From NCBI RefSeq assembly GCF_010993745.1, contig NZ_WOTN01000003.1, positions 496,001 through 560,000 on the forward strand: 64,000 nucleotides of DNA. Reading direction: 5' to 3'. Within the stretch, counting starts at the first letter, position 1, and each line of letters starts with the position of its first letter. Under the pieces are notes generated by a model. That model was not told the DNA's origin. It searched no databases and was given only the letters and a program-made list of their open reading frames with translations. The position numbers and the translations under genes are program-made. The stretch is from Fodinicola acaciae. Its GTDB lineage: Bacteria > Actinomycetota > Actinomycetes > Mycobacteriales > HKI-0501. Positions 1 through 9,093 of this stretch are shown here, one piece after another.

Positions 1-549
1 TGTCGCGCCGCAGATGATCAGCTTCGGCTGGTGTTCGTGCGCCAGCTCGCGTACCTCGTCGTAGTCAATCAGCTCGGTGTCCTCGCGTACCGAGTAGCCG
101 ACGGTGTCGAACCACTTGCCGGAGAAGTTGACCTTGCTGCCGTGGGTGAGGTGGCCGCCATGTGGCAACGCCATCGCCAACAGCGTGTCGCCGGGCTTGA
201 GCAGCGCCGCGTACGCCGCCAGGTTGGCCGAGGCGCCGGAGTGCGGCTGCAGGTTGGCGTGCTCGGCGTCGAACAACGCCTTGGCGCGCGCGATGCCGAT
301 CCGCTCGGCCTTGTCGACCTCGGCGCAGCCGCCGTAATAGCGCCGGCCCGGATAGCCTTCCGCGTACTTGTTGGACAACGTCGACCCGAGCGCCGCGAGC
401 ACCGCCGGCGAGGTGAGGTTTTCGCTCGCGATCAGCTGGAGGCCGCCGCGCAGCCGGTCGAGCTCGCCGAGGACGACGGCGGCGATCTCCGGGTCGGTGG
501 CGCGCAGCTGGTCGAAGTCCGGACCCCAGAAAGGTGTGTCGTCGGCCAT
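1..549 (-). CDS. glyA: Serine hydroxymethyltransferase, 3' part beyond window
   Basis: PLP enzyme that interconverts serine and glycine with tetrahydrofolate. The 183 visible codons run from the ATG at 549 and leave the window at base 1, so this is the N-terminal half. The product begins [15 protein letters not shown] and carries the family stretch [18 protein letters not shown], then [15 protein letters not shown] and [14 protein letters not shown], all highly conserved in GlyA. The PLP lysine lies outside the window. It follows ywlC and the phosphatase on the same strand, as in many actinobacteria; the 87-base gap to the phosphatase shows no clear terminator. Confidence 0.97.
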   Translation of the reverse strand, partial: MADDTPFWGPDFDQLRATDPEIAAVVLGELDRLRGGLQLIASENLTSPAVLAALGSTLSNKYAEGYPGRRYYGGCAEVDKAERIGIARAKALFDAEHANLQPHSGASANLAAYAALLKPGDTLLAMALPHGGHLTHGSKVNFSGKWFDTVGYSVREDTELIDYDEVRELAHEHQPKLIICGAT

Positions 550-636
550 GGTGACGGCTCCGGCTCGGTGCGGCTCGGGACGGTTCAGTGTCTGGTGAGT
601 CTAAGCCGCGTCGCGCGAGTCGGCCCGCCGTGATTT

Positions 637-1209
637 TCAGTGCGACGTGAGAGCGCGTACGAGGGCTCGGATGGGGTCCTCGATGGAGTCGGCCACGGTG
701 CTGAAGAAGGACTGCGGTCGCGCGTACGGGTCGGCGATCTCGTCCTCGAACCGCGGCTCTGCGCCGGCGCGCGCGGCGTCGACGGCGGCGACGAGCGCGA
801 CGCCGCGCTTCTCGAGGACCGCCGGATCGTCCTGGTAAGGAGGCAGAGCCGCGAGGTCGACGCGCGGCAGCAGCCGGCCGAACTCCCCCAGCACGAACGT
901 GCGCGCGGCGGCTCCGGCGACCAGGTGGCCGACGTACTGCGACTGCTCCACGGTCGCGGTCAGCACGAGGTCGCTGGACTCGACGTGCTCGGTGCGCAGG
1001 TGGCGAGCGCGAAAGCCGCTCGGGTCGGCGTCGCGGTGGCGCAGCTCGCGAGCGGCGTTGCGCTCCATCGGCTCACCGGCGTGCCACGGACCGACGCCGG
1101 CGCTGTGTGAATAGACGGCGTCGCCCATCCGCGCGGCGAGCAGCCGCTCGGCCATCGGTGAGCGGCAGATGTTTCCCATGCAGACGTGCAGGACGGTGAA
1201 CGGCGGCAT
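637..1209 (-). CDS. Low-molecular-weight protein-tyrosine phosphatase
   Basis: Cytoplasmic phosphatase of 190 residues. The P-loop CMGNICRS begins at Cys10, with Arg16 and Ser17 in the CX5R(S/T) pattern, and the general-acid Asp-Pro is at residues 160-161 (DPYARP). The length is slightly above the usual ~150-160, with the extra part at the C-terminus. The ATG at 1209 follows directly on the TAG of the threonylcarbamoyl-AMP synthase gene with no spacer, so the two are co-transcribed and probably translationally coupled. Substrate unknown; possible targets are tyrosine-phosphorylated proteins or arginine phosphate, and the sequence does not decide. Confidence 0.93.
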   Translation of the reverse strand: MPPFTVLHVCMGNICRSPMAERLLAARMGDAVYSHSAGVGPWHAGEPMERNAARELRHRDADPSGFRARHLRTEHVESSDLVLTATVEQSQYVGHLVAGAAARTFVLGEFGRLLPRVDLAALPPYQDDPAVLEKRGVALVAAVDAARAGAEPRFEDEIADPYARPQSFFSTVADSIEDPIRALVRALTSH

Positions 1210-1881
1210 CTATGCCTTCGCCTGTTCCTCGGCGACCAGGTCAGGGGCCACCTCGCGGAGCTGCTCCAGACTGACCGCGCCAGGCCGGCGCAACAGCGGC
1301 GGACCGCCGCTGGAGCAGGCGGTGACGTCCACGATCGTCGACGCGACCGCCAGCTCGGACCGGCCGGCCTCCAGATAGACGTCGACGGAGTCGCCGAGCA
1401 TCGCCTCGGCGTCGGCGGCGGTCAGCGCGGCCGGCGAACCGCTGGTGTTGGCGCTGGACACCGCCATCGGTCCGACCTTCTGCAGCAGCTCCAGCGCCAC
1501 CGGATGCAACGGCATGCGTACGGCCACCGTGCCGTAGGTGTCGCCGAGGTCCCAGTCCAGCGTGGAGATGTGCTCGACGATGATGGTCAGCCCGCCCGGC
1601 CAGAATGCCTCGACCAGGTCGCGCGCCACCGCCGGCATGGTCAGCACCAGGCCGTCGAGCGTGCGCCACGACGGCACCAGCACCGGCGGCGGCATCACCC
1701 GGCCACGGCCTTTCGCGGACAGCAGCCGGGACACCGCGTCGCGGTTGAAGGCGTCCGCGCCGATGCCGTAGACGGTGTCGGTCGGCAAAACCACCAGGTC
1801 ACCGCGGCCGGCCGCGTCGGCGGCCGCCTCGATCCCCAGCTGGCGGGTGGCTTCCTCGTTGGTGTCGTACGTGACGCTCAC
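1210..1881 (-). CDS. ywlC: L-threonylcarbamoyladenylate synthase (Sua5/YrdC/YwlC)
   Basis: Makes threonylcarbamoyl-AMP from threonine, bicarbonate and ATP, the first step of tRNA t6A37 formation. The 223-residue product has the YrdC core: GDLVVLPTDTVYGIGADAF near the N-terminus, the basic nucleotide-binding stretch AKGRGRVMPPPVLV and the SSANTSG motif. I chose the GTG at 1881 because the family motif starts about 30 residues after it; upstream in-frame codons give unrelated sequence. The stop abuts the phosphatase start. No Sua5 C-terminal extension is present, as usual in bacteria. Confidence 0.92.
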   Translation of the reverse strand: MSVTYDTNEEATRQLGIEAAADAAGRGDLVVLPTDTVYGIGADAFNRDAVSRLLSAKGRGRVMPPPVLVPSWRTLDGLVLTMPAVARDLVEAFWPGGLTIIVEHISTLDWDLGDTYGTVAVRMPLHPVALELLQKVGPMAVSSANTSGSPAALTAADAEAMLGDSVDVYLEAGRSELAVASTIVDVTACSSGGPPLLRRPGAVSLEQLREVAPDLVAEEQAKA

Positions 1882-2001
1882 GCCGCCATTTTCGCATCCG
1901 GCCAGGCGGGTCCGGTCGCCGGTTTCCTGGCTAGATGGTCTCTTCCAAGGGCTGGAGTAGGACGCGCGTCGCGGTCGGGGAAACGAGCAAGCAACCCACA
2001 T

Positions 2002-2114
2002 GAGTCACACCAGCATTGACGGCCTCAACAGTCACAGTGAATGGCGGTCGAGTGGGAGCGAAAGCCATTTTTCTTGCATCTAACGCTAGTAAATCGGCCT
2101 TCATGCCTATTTAG
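2002..2114. repeat. Dispersed hairpin repeat, copy 1 (decayed)
   Basis: Intergenic sequence between prmC and ywlC related to three other places (14760-15010, 24066-24310, 32326-32519). Shared landmarks in order are GTCACACCAGCATT, CCTCAACAGTCACA, GCGAAAGCC, TTGCATC and CATGCCTATTTAG. The central stem is largely lost here. The right end runs into the prmC stop codon. Confidence 0.7.
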
Positions 2115-2956
2115 ACACGTCGAGCGGTAGTGAAGCGCGGCCGGCCGGTCAGGTCGGGGTTGTCGGCGATCGCCGACCAGCCGCCGGCCGCGGCGAGCAC
2201 GGCAGGCACGGATTTTCCCTGAACGTCGGCGTGTTCGATGCCGACCCAGCCGCCCGGCCGGAGCAGCGCGCGCATCCTCGGCACGAGTTTGCGTACGGTG
2301 TCGAGGCCGTCGGCGCCGCCTCCCCACAGCGCCATCGCCGGGTCGTGGTCGGCGACCTCCGGCGGCGGCGCGAAGTCGTCCGGCACGTACGGCGGATTGC
2401 ACACCACCACGTCGACCTGACCGTCCACATTGGACAACATGGCCGGGTCCGTGGCGTCGCCGACGGTCAGCGTGACGCGGCCGTACGCGTCGATGTTGCG
2501 CCGAGCCCAGGCCGCGGCCATCTCCGACCGCTCCACCGCCAGCACGGTCGCGGCCGGACACTCGCCGGCGATGGCCAACCCGATCGCGCCAGAGCCGGCG
2601 CACAGGTCCACCACCAGCGGACTGTCCATTGTGGACACCAGATCGATGGCCCACTGCGCGAGCATCTCGGTTTCCGGTCGTGGCACGAAAACTCCGGGGC
2701 CGACCGCGAGATCCAGATGCCGGAAGGCCGCGACGCCGGTGAGGTGTTGCAGCGGAATGCGGGCCGACCGGTCCGCGACCAGGTCCTGGAACCGCTTCAG
2801 CTGCTCATCGTCGAAATCGCCGGCGAGCAACAGCCCGCTCCGGGTCGTGCGCAGCACGTGCGCGGCAAGCAGCTCGGCGTCGACGCGCGGCGAATCCACG
2901 CCGGCTTGGGCCAGCTGCCGCGTCGCCGCGGCGATCTCGGCACGTACGCCGGTCAC
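2111..2956 (-). CDS. prmC: Peptide chain release factor N5-glutamine methyltransferase
   Basis: Methylates the glutamine of the GGQ motif in release factors RF1/RF2 using SAM. The 281-residue product has an N-terminal helical recognition domain, the SAM-binding motif VVDLCAGSGAIGLAIA near residues 115-130 and the catalytic NPPY at 187-190. The GTG at 2956 is chosen because it overlaps the stop of the upstream CGNR gene (GTGA) and gives a normal-length protein; longer forms have an unrelated low-complexity start. Its substrate gene prfA lies 1.5 kb upstream but is separated by an inserted regulator/exporter pair, so prmC now appears coupled to the CGNR gene. Confidence 0.94.
   Translation of the reverse strand: MTGVRAEIAAATRQLAQAGVDSPRVDAELLAAHVLRTTRSGLLLAGDFDDEQLKRFQDLVADRSARIPLQHLTGVAAFRHLDLAVGPGVFVPRPETEMLAQWAIDLVSTMDSPLVVDLCAGSGAIGLAIAGECPAATVLAVERSEMAAAWARRNIDAYGRVTLTVGDATDPAMLSNVDGQVDVVVCNPPYVPDDFAPPPEVADHDPAMALWGGGADGLDTVRKLVPRMRALLRPGGWVGIEHADVQGKSVPAVLAAAGGWSAIADNPDLTGRPRFTTARRV
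2424..2436. repeat. First of 14 exact GTCCACANTGGAC palindromes
   Basis: A 13-bp interrupted palindrome that recurs through the window. Exact copies start at 2424, 2624, 7402, 16446, 26684, 27374, 27548, 28448, 28798, 33439, 38758, 48808, 50542 and 58998. Read on whichever strand gives CAN at the centre, every copy is GTCCACANTGGAC with N = A, T or G. Seven lie on each strand and all lie in coding sequence. The first two are both in prmC, exactly 200 bp apart. Confidence 0.85.
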
Positions 2957-3555
2957 TTCGACGCCGCTCGCCGCGCACGCAGCGCTCGTACGCGTGCGCG
3001 GCTGCCGCAGACGGCGTCGGCGCACCAGCGGCGCTTGCCGGTCGGGTCGTGAAAGTACATGCGGCAATCTTCCCCGGCGCACTGCCGCAGCGCCGCACTG
3101 GCCGGTCCGGTCAGATCGTCGACGGCCTGCGCCGCCAGGATCGCCAGCACGACGGACGTGTCGGCCGGTCGCACGCGGCGCACTCCCCCACCTGGTGCGG
3201 GCTCGAGTCCGATTGTCACCTCGCGGAATGTTTCCCCAGGTGAAGCGCCGTCGGACGACGCAATCGGAAACCGATTGCGTCGTCCGTCAAGGGTGGCGTT
3301 GACGGTGGCGATGGCGGCCGGCGGCGGCTTCCTGGTGGTGAGGATGGAGCGCAGGGCCTCACGGAGCGTACGGAAGGCGGCGAGGTCGTCGGCCGTCGGC
3401 GCGGCGACCGGGATCAGGTTTTCGACGCACAGCCATTCGACGAGGTCGTCGAGGTCGCCGACGCGCTCGACCGGCGCCGGACCGTACGCCCGCGACACGC
3501 TCGCCAACAGGTCGAGCCACTGGCGGCCGGTGTCAAACCATGGCTGCTTGCTCAC
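2953..3555 (-). CDS. CGNR zinc-finger domain protein, likely regulator
   Basis: A 200-residue protein with an N-terminal ABATE-type region and a C-terminal CGNR zinc finger. The finger contains CAGEDC, then YFHDPTGKRRWC, then the pair CADAVCGSRARV, giving the usual four Cys ligands. CGNR proteins are taken to be DNA-binding stress or ligand regulators in actinobacteria. The start is a GTG at 3555. It is divergent from an EamA exporter, and the space between them holds two near-identical 20-bp palindromes, so autoregulation and control of the exporter are likely (inference). Its stop overlaps the prmC start. Confidence 0.85.
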   Translation of the reverse strand: MSKQPWFDTGRQWLDLLASVSRAYGPAPVERVGDLDDLVEWLCVENLIPVAAPTADDLAAFRTLREALRSILTTRKPPPAAIATVNATLDGRRNRFPIASSDGASPGETFREVTIGLEPAPGGGVRRVRPADTSVVLAILAAQAVDDLTGPASAALRQCAGEDCRMYFHDPTGKRRWCADAVCGSRARVRALRARRAASK

Positions 3556-3562
3556 ACCTCAA

Positions 3563-3586
3563 CCGTAACGGCTTGACTCGTTACGG
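3563..3586. promoter_or_regulatory. Palindromic operator 1 (CGNR/EamA)
   Basis: CCGTAACG (3563-3570) and CGTTACGG (3579-3586) are perfect 8-bp inverted arms with an 8-base spacer. The core GTAACG-N8-CGTTAC matches the second palindrome 35 bp away. It lies just upstream of the CGNR start. Confidence 0.75.
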
Positions 3587-3598
3587 GCTATCCGGCAG

Positions 3599-3619
3599 CG
3601 TAACGACCTGAGTCGTTAC
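3599..3619. promoter_or_regulatory. Palindromic operator 2 (CGNR/EamA)
   Basis: GTAACGAC-CTGA-GTCGTTAC at 3600-3619 is a perfect palindrome with 8-bp arms and the same GTAACG-N8-CGTTAC layout as site 1. It ends only 12 bases before the EamA start and borders its AAGGAG ribosome site, so occupancy would block the exporter. Confidence 0.75.
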
Positions 3620-3631
3620 AAAGGAGATGGG

Positions 3632-4576
3632 ATGCGTCTGCTGTTTCTGCTGCTGTGGTCGAGCGCCTTTCTGGTGGGCTCCGCCGGCGTGCGCGCGGCG
3701 CCGCCGCTGACGCTGACCAGCTATCGTTTCGCGCTCGCCGCCGCCGTCCTCGTCGTGCTTGCGTTGGCCGCGCGAGCCAGGTGGCCGCGAAACGCGAAGG
3801 TCTGGGGACATCTGATCGTCGGCGGCTTGCTGCTGCAGGCGGTGCAGTTCAGCGGCACGTACGTCGGCCTGTCGCTCGGCGTGCCGGCCGGACTTTCGGC
3901 TCTGTTGCTGGGATGTGCGCCACTGCTGGTCGCCGCGGCGGCCGGTCCGGTGCTCGGTGAGTGGATGCGGCCGGTGCAGTGGATCGGCTCGGCGCTCGGC
4001 ATCGCCGGTGTCGTGCTGGCCTGCCTCGACCGGCTGCACGGCGGCCTGAACCTCGCCGGTGTCGCGTTCACGTTGCTCGGCGCGGCCGGATTCGCCGCAG
4101 GCACGGTCTATCAACGAAAGTTCACGCCGGACACCGACCTTCGCGTCACCGGCGCGGTCCAGCTCGGCGTCTCAGCCATCGCCATGACGGCGGTCACCGC
4201 CATTTTCGGCGAACCACTTCTCCTGCCGGTCAATCCGACGAGCATTGGCGCGGTTTTGTGGCTGGCGCTGGTGAATTCGATCGGCGCGATCACGCTGCTG
4301 TTCGTACTCATGCGGCGCCGCGGTGGCGCGAAGGCGACCGGCGTGATCTACCTCGCGCCGCCGCTGACGGCCGTCGCCGCCGTGCCGCTGCTCGGCCAGC
4401 CGCTGTCGATCGGCGCGATCGCGGGACTGGCGGTCGCGGCGATCGGCGTACTCCTGGTGAACAGAGCTCAGCCGGCCGAGCCGGCGGCCGCGGCCAGCCG
4501 GTCCTGGCCGTCGCGGGTCACCAGGGCGTCGATGACCCCGTCGAGCTCACCGTCCAGGACCGCGTCGAGGTTGTAG
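3632..4576 (+). CDS. EamA-family (DMT) exporter
   Basis: Integral membrane protein of 314 residues with two EamA repeats and about ten hydrophobic helices (first helix [18 protein letters not shown]; late helix [17 protein letters not shown]). This superfamily exports amino acids, metabolites or drugs; the substrate is not evident. A good ribosome site (AAGGAGATGGG) precedes the ATG. The last ~35 residues are Ser/Arg-rich, lie beyond the last helix and are encoded over the 3' end of prfA on the other strand (109-bp convergent overlap), so they are probably a run-on tail. Expression is likely set by the twin palindromes just upstream. Confidence 0.88.
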   Translation: MRLLFLLLWSSAFLVGSAGVRAAPPLTLTSYRFALAAAVLVVLALAARARWPRNAKVWGHLIVGGLLLQAVQFSGTYVGLSLGVPAGLSALLLGCAPLLVAAAAGPVLGEWMRPVQWIGSALGIAGVVLACLDRLHGGLNLAGVAFTLLGAAGFAAGTVYQRKFTPDTDLRVTGAVQLGVSAIAMTAVTAIFGEPLLLPVNPTSIGAVLWLALVNSIGAITLLFVLMRRRGGAKATGVIYLAPPLTAVAAVPLLGQPLSIGAIAGLAVAAIGVLLVNRAQPAEPAAAASRSWPSRVTRASMTPSSSPSRTASRL

Positions 4577-5559
4577 GCCTTGTAGCCGACGCGGTGGTCG
4601 GAGATGCGGTTTTCCGGGAAGTTGTAGGTGCGTACGCGCTCCGAGCGGTCGACCGTACGCACCTGCGAACGGCGTTCCGCGCTGGCCGCCGCGTCGGCCT
4701 CCTCCTGCGCCGCCGCGAGCATCCGCGACCGGAGGATGCGCAGAGCCTGTTCCTTGTTCTGCAGCTGCGACTTCTCGTTCTGGCAGGAGACCACGATGCC
4801 GGTCGGCAGGTGGGTGATCCGTACGGCCGAGTCGGTGGTGTTGACGCTCTGGCCACCCGGACCCGACGAGCGGAATACGTCGATGCGCAGGTCGTTGGGG
4901 TCGATCTGCACGTCGATCTCCTCGGCCTCGGGCAGCACCAGCACCCCGGCGGCGGACGTGTGTACGCGGCCCTGCGACTCGGTGACGGGTACGCGCTGGA
5001 CGCGGTGCACGCCGCCCTCGTACTTGAGCCGAGCCCACACGCCGTCGCCAGGCGCCGGCACCCCGCGTGCCTTGACCGCGAGCGCCACGTCCTTGTAACC
5101 ACCGAGCGCCGACTCGGTGGCGTCCATGACCTCGGTCTTCCAGCCGCGGCGCTCGGCATAACGCAGATACATCCGCAGCAGGTCGCCGGCGAACAACGCC
5201 GACTCCTCGCCGCCTTCGCCGGCCTTGATCTCCAGGATCACGTCCTTGGCGTCGTCCGGGTCGCGCGGCATCAGCAGCTCGGTGAGCCTGGCGTTGAGCT
5301 CGGGAAGGCGAGCCGCGAGCTGGTCGGCCTCGGCGGCGAACGACGCGTCCTCGGCGGCCAGCTCCTTCGCGGTGGCCAGGTCGTCGCGTGCCGACTCCAG
5401 CTCGGTGGCGGCGGCCACGATCGGACCCAGCTCGGCATAGCGCCGGCCGACCTGGCGCGCCCTGGCCGCGTCGGTGTGCAGCGCCGGGTCGGACATCTGG
5501 CGCTCCAGCTCGGCGTACTCAGCGCGGATCGCCGGCAGCGACTCGAGTGGATCGGACAT
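4468..5559 (-). CDS. prfA: Peptide chain release factor 1
   Basis: Recognises UAA and UAG and triggers peptidyl-tRNA hydrolysis. The 363-residue product shows the PxT anticodon-like tripeptide (PVT, 191-193) and the catalytic GGQ at 235-237 within [11 protein letters not shown], whose Gln is the PrmC target. The ATG at 5559 is used because [19 protein letters not shown] matches the family N-terminus; an upstream ATG would add 11 unlikely residues. It lies downstream of rpmE behind a terminator-like hairpin and converges with the EamA gene. Confidence 0.97.
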   Translation of the reverse strand: MSDPLESLPAIRAEYAELERQMSDPALHTDAARARQVGRRYAELGPIVAAATELESARDDLATAKELAAEDASFAAEADQLAARLPELNARLTELLMPRDPDDAKDVILEIKAGEGGEESALFAGDLLRMYLRYAERRGWKTEVMDATESALGGYKDVALAVKARGVPAPGDGVWARLKYEGGVHRVQRVPVTESQGRVHTSAAGVLVLPEAEEIDVQIDPNDLRIDVFRSSGPGGQSVNTTDSAVRITHLPTGIVVSCQNEKSQLQNKEQALRILRSRMLAAAQEEADAAASAERRSQVRTVDRSERVRTYNFPENRISDHRVGYKAYNLDAVLDGELDGVIDALVTRDGQDRLAAAAGSAG

Positions 5560-5584
5560 GGTTTCCGCCTTATGCGAAGGAAAA

Positions 5585-5634
5585 GTTGGCAAGAAAGAAG
5601 GCGCGCCCGGAGGCGGGCAGCCTCCGGACGCGCC
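5585..5634 (-). terminator. Hairpin terminator after rpmE
   Basis: Stem 5600-5614 / 5620-5634 (15 bp with one wobble pair, loop of 5), followed on the minus strand by TTCTTTCTTGCC. It lies between rpmE and prfA, so it either ends the rho-rpmE transcript or attenuates read-through into prfA. Confidence 0.75.
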
Positions 5635-5643
5635 TGGACGTAG

Positions 5644-5856
5644 CTAGCGAGCGCGCTTGCCGAACCGACGCTCGAACCTCGCGACCCGGCCACCGGAGTC
5701 CAGGATCTTCTGCTTGCCGGTGTAGAACGGGTGGCACTGGGAGCACACCTCGGCGTGGATCTCGCCGTTACGAGCGGTGCTGCGGGTGGTGAACGTGGCA
5801 CCACAGGAGCAGGTCACCGTCGTCTCGACGTACTTCGGGTGGATGTCGGCCTTCAT
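5644..5856 (-). CDS. rpmE: 50S ribosomal protein L31, zinc-binding form
   Basis: A 70-residue large-subunit protein starting [19 protein letters not shown]. The four zinc ligands are present as CxC (16, 18) and CxxC (38, 41), so this is the C+ type normally made under zinc sufficiency; the C- paralogue is not in this window. It follows rho and one membrane-protein gene, and precedes prfA, the standard actinobacterial order. The hairpin immediately downstream probably terminates it. Confidence 0.97.
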   Translation of the reverse strand: MKADIHPKYVETTVTCSCGATFTTRSTARNGEIHAEVCSQCHPFYTGKQKILDSGGRVARFERRFGKRAR

Positions 5857-5989
5857 GATCTCCTCATTCTCGACTGGGTCGCCGGGTCAGCCGTGGCTGT
5901 GAACCGGAACCCTGAACCGCCCATCATTATGACAGGCGACCTCACGTACGCCGTAACCGCAGGCCCCCGCCGGCTATTCCGCCGGCGGA

Positions 5990-6784
5990 TCAGTCGATGC
6001 CGGCCGGCAGGCGCGCGCCAATCACCGAGAAGACGGCGGTGCCGGCACCGAACAGGAGCAGGCCGGCCAGCACGATGAAGGCGGCCGCCGTCCAGGTCCA
6101 GTCGGAGCCGGCGGTGGCATGGATGGCCAACGCGACGACGGCGATCACCGCGGCGACCGTGGCCGGCACGCCGAGCCGCCAGCTGCGCGACAGGTCGAAC
6201 GGGTTGGCCGAGGTCAGGACGAGCACCGGCAGGGCCCACCACGGCAGCGGCGGATCACCGGCCGCCGAGGCCGTCACGCTGGCCAGCGCCAGCACGGCAC
6301 CGAGGCCGCCGCCGGCGGCCATCAGCGCGAACGCGCGTACGACGCTCATCGGCCCGATCTCGGCCTGCCGGCGCTGGACGGTGAGCACGCCGAGGCAGAT
6401 CGCCAGCGCGGCCAGCACCAACAGCAGCTGGTCCTCGGCCCGCGCCGGCGCGCCGTCCATCCCCGGCACCGGCATGCCGCGCGCGGCGGCCGGCTGCAGA
6501 TTGGCGGCCGGCACGGCCAAAGCGAGCGCGCCGAGAGCGACGAGCGTGGCGAAGGCCGTACGGCGGAGGGTCGCGACGAGCGCCGGACCGGCGGCCAGCA
6601 GCGCGACGAAGACACCGGACAACACACCGGTCATCAGCAGCGTGACCAACGCGACGGCGAAGGTCGTCCAGCGGAGCACCTTCTCCGTACGCGCCGACAG
6701 CGGGTCGAAAACGGCCAACGAACGGATCCTGGCGTTGCGCGCGCGTCTGATCTCCTCGGCCGCCGCTGACCCGTACGCCGTCAC
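5990..6784 (-). CDS. Uncharacterised multi-pass membrane protein
   Basis: I do not recognise the family. The 264-residue product has a short basic cytoplasmic N-terminus (EEIRRARNARIRSL) and about eight hydrophobic helices, with an extracytoplasmic-looking loop PAAARGMPVPGMDGAPARAED in the middle. The GTG at 6784 is chosen because GGGGAGGG lies at good distance upstream; an ATG at 6847 would add 21 residues but has no ribosome site and sits almost on the rho terminator. It lies between rho and rpmE, an uncommon place for an extra gene, and codon use is like its neighbours. Confidence 0.7.
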   Translation of the reverse strand: MTAYGSAAAEEIRRARNARIRSLAVFDPLSARTEKVLRWTTFAVALVTLLMTGVLSGVFVALLAAGPALVATLRRTAFATLVALGALALAVPAANLQPAAARGMPVPGMDGAPARAEDQLLLVLAALAICLGVLTVQRRQAEIGPMSVVRAFALMAAGGGLGAVLALASVTASAAGDPPLPWWALPVLVLTSANPFDLSRSWRLGVPATVAAVIAVVALAIHATAGSDWTWTAAAFIVLAGLLLFGAGTAVFSVIGARLPAGID

Positions 6785-6866
6785 CCATGCCCTCCCCACG
6801 CCGTCGACTGACAGCCTATGGAGGGGCACCGACAACGCTCGAGGCATTTATGAGCCCGGTCACGCG

Positions 6867-6893
6867 AAAAGCCCGGCCGAGATCCGGCCGGGC
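6867..6893 (-). terminator. Terminator downstream of rho
   Basis: GCCCGGCC (6871-6878) pairs with GGCCGGGC (6886-6893) across a 7-base loop, followed on the minus strand by TTTTCGCG. It ends the rho transcript about 210 bases after the stop codon. Confidence 0.75.
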
Positions 6894-6913
6894 CTTGCGC
6901 TATCAGGACATTG

Positions 6914-6937
6914 AGAGGTCGCACAGATAGGGGAGCG
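6914..6937. repeat. 24-nt motif shared with 60524-60547
   Basis: The 24 bases starting AGAGGTCGC and ending GATAGGGGAGCG match the motif after the LysR gene at 22 of 24 positions. Here it lies in the rho 3' region, between the terminator and the rho stop, and its right half no longer forms the hairpin seen in the other copy. Confidence 0.6.
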
Positions 6938-7101
6938 GATGAGAGAGTCGAGATCCAGGCGCCGTCTGCCGGTGCCGCGGGGCCGGCCGTCGTAGCAGCG
7001 CTACTTGGTGGTCCCGTTGGTGCCAGCAGGCGGCGCCTGGGCTCGGCTATCGCCCGCTCCCTATTTGCGCGGCCTCTCAGAGAGTGTTGGGGAACTGTGT
7101 C

Positions 7102-9093
7102 TTAGTCGGAGCCGAACGAGCCCGGCGTCGTCTTCTGGATCTGCATCAGGAACTCGACGTTTGTCTGCGTCTTCTTCAGTTGCGCGAGCAACAGCTCCAA
7201 CGCCTGCTGCGAGTCGAGCGCGGACAGCACGCGGCGCAGTTTGATGACGATCCCCAGCTCCTCGGGGCCGAGCAGAATTTCTTCCTTACGCGTGCTGGAC
7301 GCGTCGACGTCGACCGCCGGGAAGATCCGCTTGTCCGAGAGTTTCCGGTCGAGCTTGAGCTCGGCGTTGCCAGTGCCCTTGAACTCCTCGAAAATCACCG
7401 TGTCCATTGTGGACCCGGTCTCCACCAGCGCGGTCGCCAGAATGGTCAGCGACCCACCGTTTTCGATGTTGCGCGCGGCGCCGAGGAAACGCTTCGGCGG
7501 ATAGAGGGCGGTCGAGTCGACACCACCGGACAGGATCCGGCCGGAGGCCGGCGCGGCCAGGTTGTACGCACGGCCGAGCCGGGTGATCGAGTCGAGGAGC
7601 ACGACCACGTCGTGCCCCAGCTCGACCAGCCGCTTCGCGCGCTCGATGGACAGCTCGGCGACCGTGGTGTGGTCGGACGGCGGCCGGTCGAAGGTGGAGG
7701 CGATGACCTCACCCTTCACCGAGCGCTGCATGTCGGTGACCTCTTCCGGACGCTCGTCGACCAGGACGACCATCAGGTGGCACTCGGGGTTGTTGGTGGT
7801 GATCGCGTTGGCGATCGCCTGCAGCACCATCGTCTTGCCGGCCTTGGGCGGCGACACGATCAGCGCGCGCTGGCCCTTGCCGATCGGCATCACCAGGTCG
7901 ATGACCCTGGTGGTGAGCAGGTTGGGCTCGGTCTCCAGCCGCAGCCGCTGCTGCGGATAGAGCGGCGTGAGCTTGGTGAACTCCGGCCGGTTGCGGGCCT
8001 CCTCCGGCGGCACACCGTTGATGGTGTCCAGCCGTACGAGCGCGTTGTACTTGTCGCGGCGCTCGCCTTCGCGCGGCTGGCGGACCGCACCGGTGACGTG
8101 GTCGCCGCGGCGCAGGCCGTTGCGGCGGACCTGCGACATCGACACGTACACGTCGGTGGGGCCGGTCAGATAGCCGGAGGTGCGTACGAACGCGTAGTTG
8201 TCCAGCACGTCCACGATGCCGGCGACCGGGATCAGGACGTCGTCCTCGCGGATCTCCGGCTCGTTGGTCTCGAACCGCTCGCCGCGGTCGCGGCCACGGC
8301 GGTTGCGGTCGCGGAACCGGCGCGGCCGCCGCCGGCCGTCGCCGTCCTCGTCGTCGTCGGAGGAGTTGTTCTGGCCCTGCGGACCGCGGCCCTGGTTCTG
8401 CTGGTTGCGGTTGCGGTCACCACGGTTGTCACGGTCGCCGCGGTTGTTGTCGCCGCGGTTGTCACCACGGTTGTCGTTGCGGTCGCGGTTGTCGTTGCGC
8501 TCGCGGTTACGGCCGCCACCTTCCTGGCGCTGCTGCGGCTCGGTGGCCGCCGGCGCGGCGGCGCGCGGCTGCTCCTCGGCCGGCGTCTCGACGGCCGGCT
8601 CGGTGGCGGCTGCGGCGGCCTGCTCGTCGCGGCGCGGACGGCCACGGCGGCGGGTCGGAGCCGGGGTCTCCCCCGACTGCGCGGCCGGCTGCGCTGCTGG
8701 CAGCTCGGCGCTCTCGGCGGCCGAGGACCGCGGTGCCGGGGCCGACCGCGGCGCCGGCGTACGGCTGGCGGCCGGCTCCTCCGCGCTGGTCGCGGCCTCG
8801 GCGGCCGAACCGGCGGCGCGGGTCGCGACCCGGCGGCCGCGCCGGCGTGGCGCCTCCGCGGCCGGTGTGTCGTCGACCGGCAGCAGCGTGTCCTGGGACG
8901 CCGCCGCGCCCTGCTTGGCCTTGATCGCGGTGATCAGGTCGCTCTTGCGCATCCGCGCGGTGCCGGTGATGCCGAGCTCGCTCGCGAGGGTCTGCAATTC
9001 CGGCAGCTTCATGCCGGTCATCCCCCCGGCCGTACGGCGCCGCGGCTTTGCCGCCGTGCCCGACTCGTCCAGGAGGTCAGTGGTGTCGCTCAA
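7102..9093 (-). CDS. rho: Transcription termination factor Rho
   Basis: Hexameric RNA helicase that ends transcripts. The 663-residue product is long, as is typical for actinobacteria. It has a Rho-N domain (about 28-62, [20 protein letters not shown]), an insert of ~250 residues rich first in Ala/Pro/Glu and then in Arg/Asn/Asp (RDNRGD-type repeats), a cold-shock-like RNA-binding domain ([20 protein letters not shown]), Walker A SPPKAGKT ending near 421 and Walker B VVVLLD near 496-501. I chose the TTG at 9093: the ribosome site GGAAGGA lies just upstream and [10 protein letters not shown] fits. Upstream in-frame codons give unrelated sequence. Confidence 0.96.
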   Translation of the reverse strand: MSDTTDLLDESGTAAKPRRRTAGGMTGMKLPELQTLASELGITGTARMRKSDLITAIKAKQGAAASQDTLLPVDDTPAAEAPRRRGRRVATRAAGSAAEAATSAEEPAASRTPAPRSAPAPRSSAAESAELPAAQPAAQSGETPAPTRRRGRPRRDEQAAAAATEPAVETPAEEQPRAAAPAATEPQQRQEGGGRNRERNDNRDRNDNRGDNRGDNNRGDRDNRGDRNRNQQNQGRGPQGQNNSSDDDEDGDGRRRPRRFRDRNRRGRDRGERFETNEPEIREDDVLIPVAGIVDVLDNYAFVRTSGYLTGPTDVYVSMSQVRRNGLRRGDHVTGAVRQPREGERRDKYNALVRLDTINGVPPEEARNRPEFTKLTPLYPQQRLRLETEPNLLTTRVIDLVMPIGKGQRALIVSPPKAGKTMVLQAIANAITTNNPECHLMVVLVDERPEEVTDMQRSVKGEVIASTFDRPPSDHTTVAELSIERAKRLVELGHDVVVLLDSITRLGRAYNLAAPASGRILSGGVDSTALYPPKRFLGAARNIENGGSLTILATALVETGSTMDTVIFEEFKGTGNAELKLDRKLSDKRIFPAVDVDASSTRKEEILLGPEELGIVIKLRRVLSALDSQQALELLLAQLKKTQTNVEFLMQIQKTTPGSFGSD

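Noticed and set aside
2025-2654. 209-codon minus-strand frame covering the prmC 3' region and repeat
   Set aside because: Off-frame reading of prmC plus repeat copy 1; Arg-rich without motifs.
6914-6937. c-di-AMP riboswitch resembling AGGTCGC...GGGAG
   Set aside because: Only a 24-nt stretch is shared, the full ydaO fold is missing, and at 60524 the same words form a plain hairpin after a stop codon.
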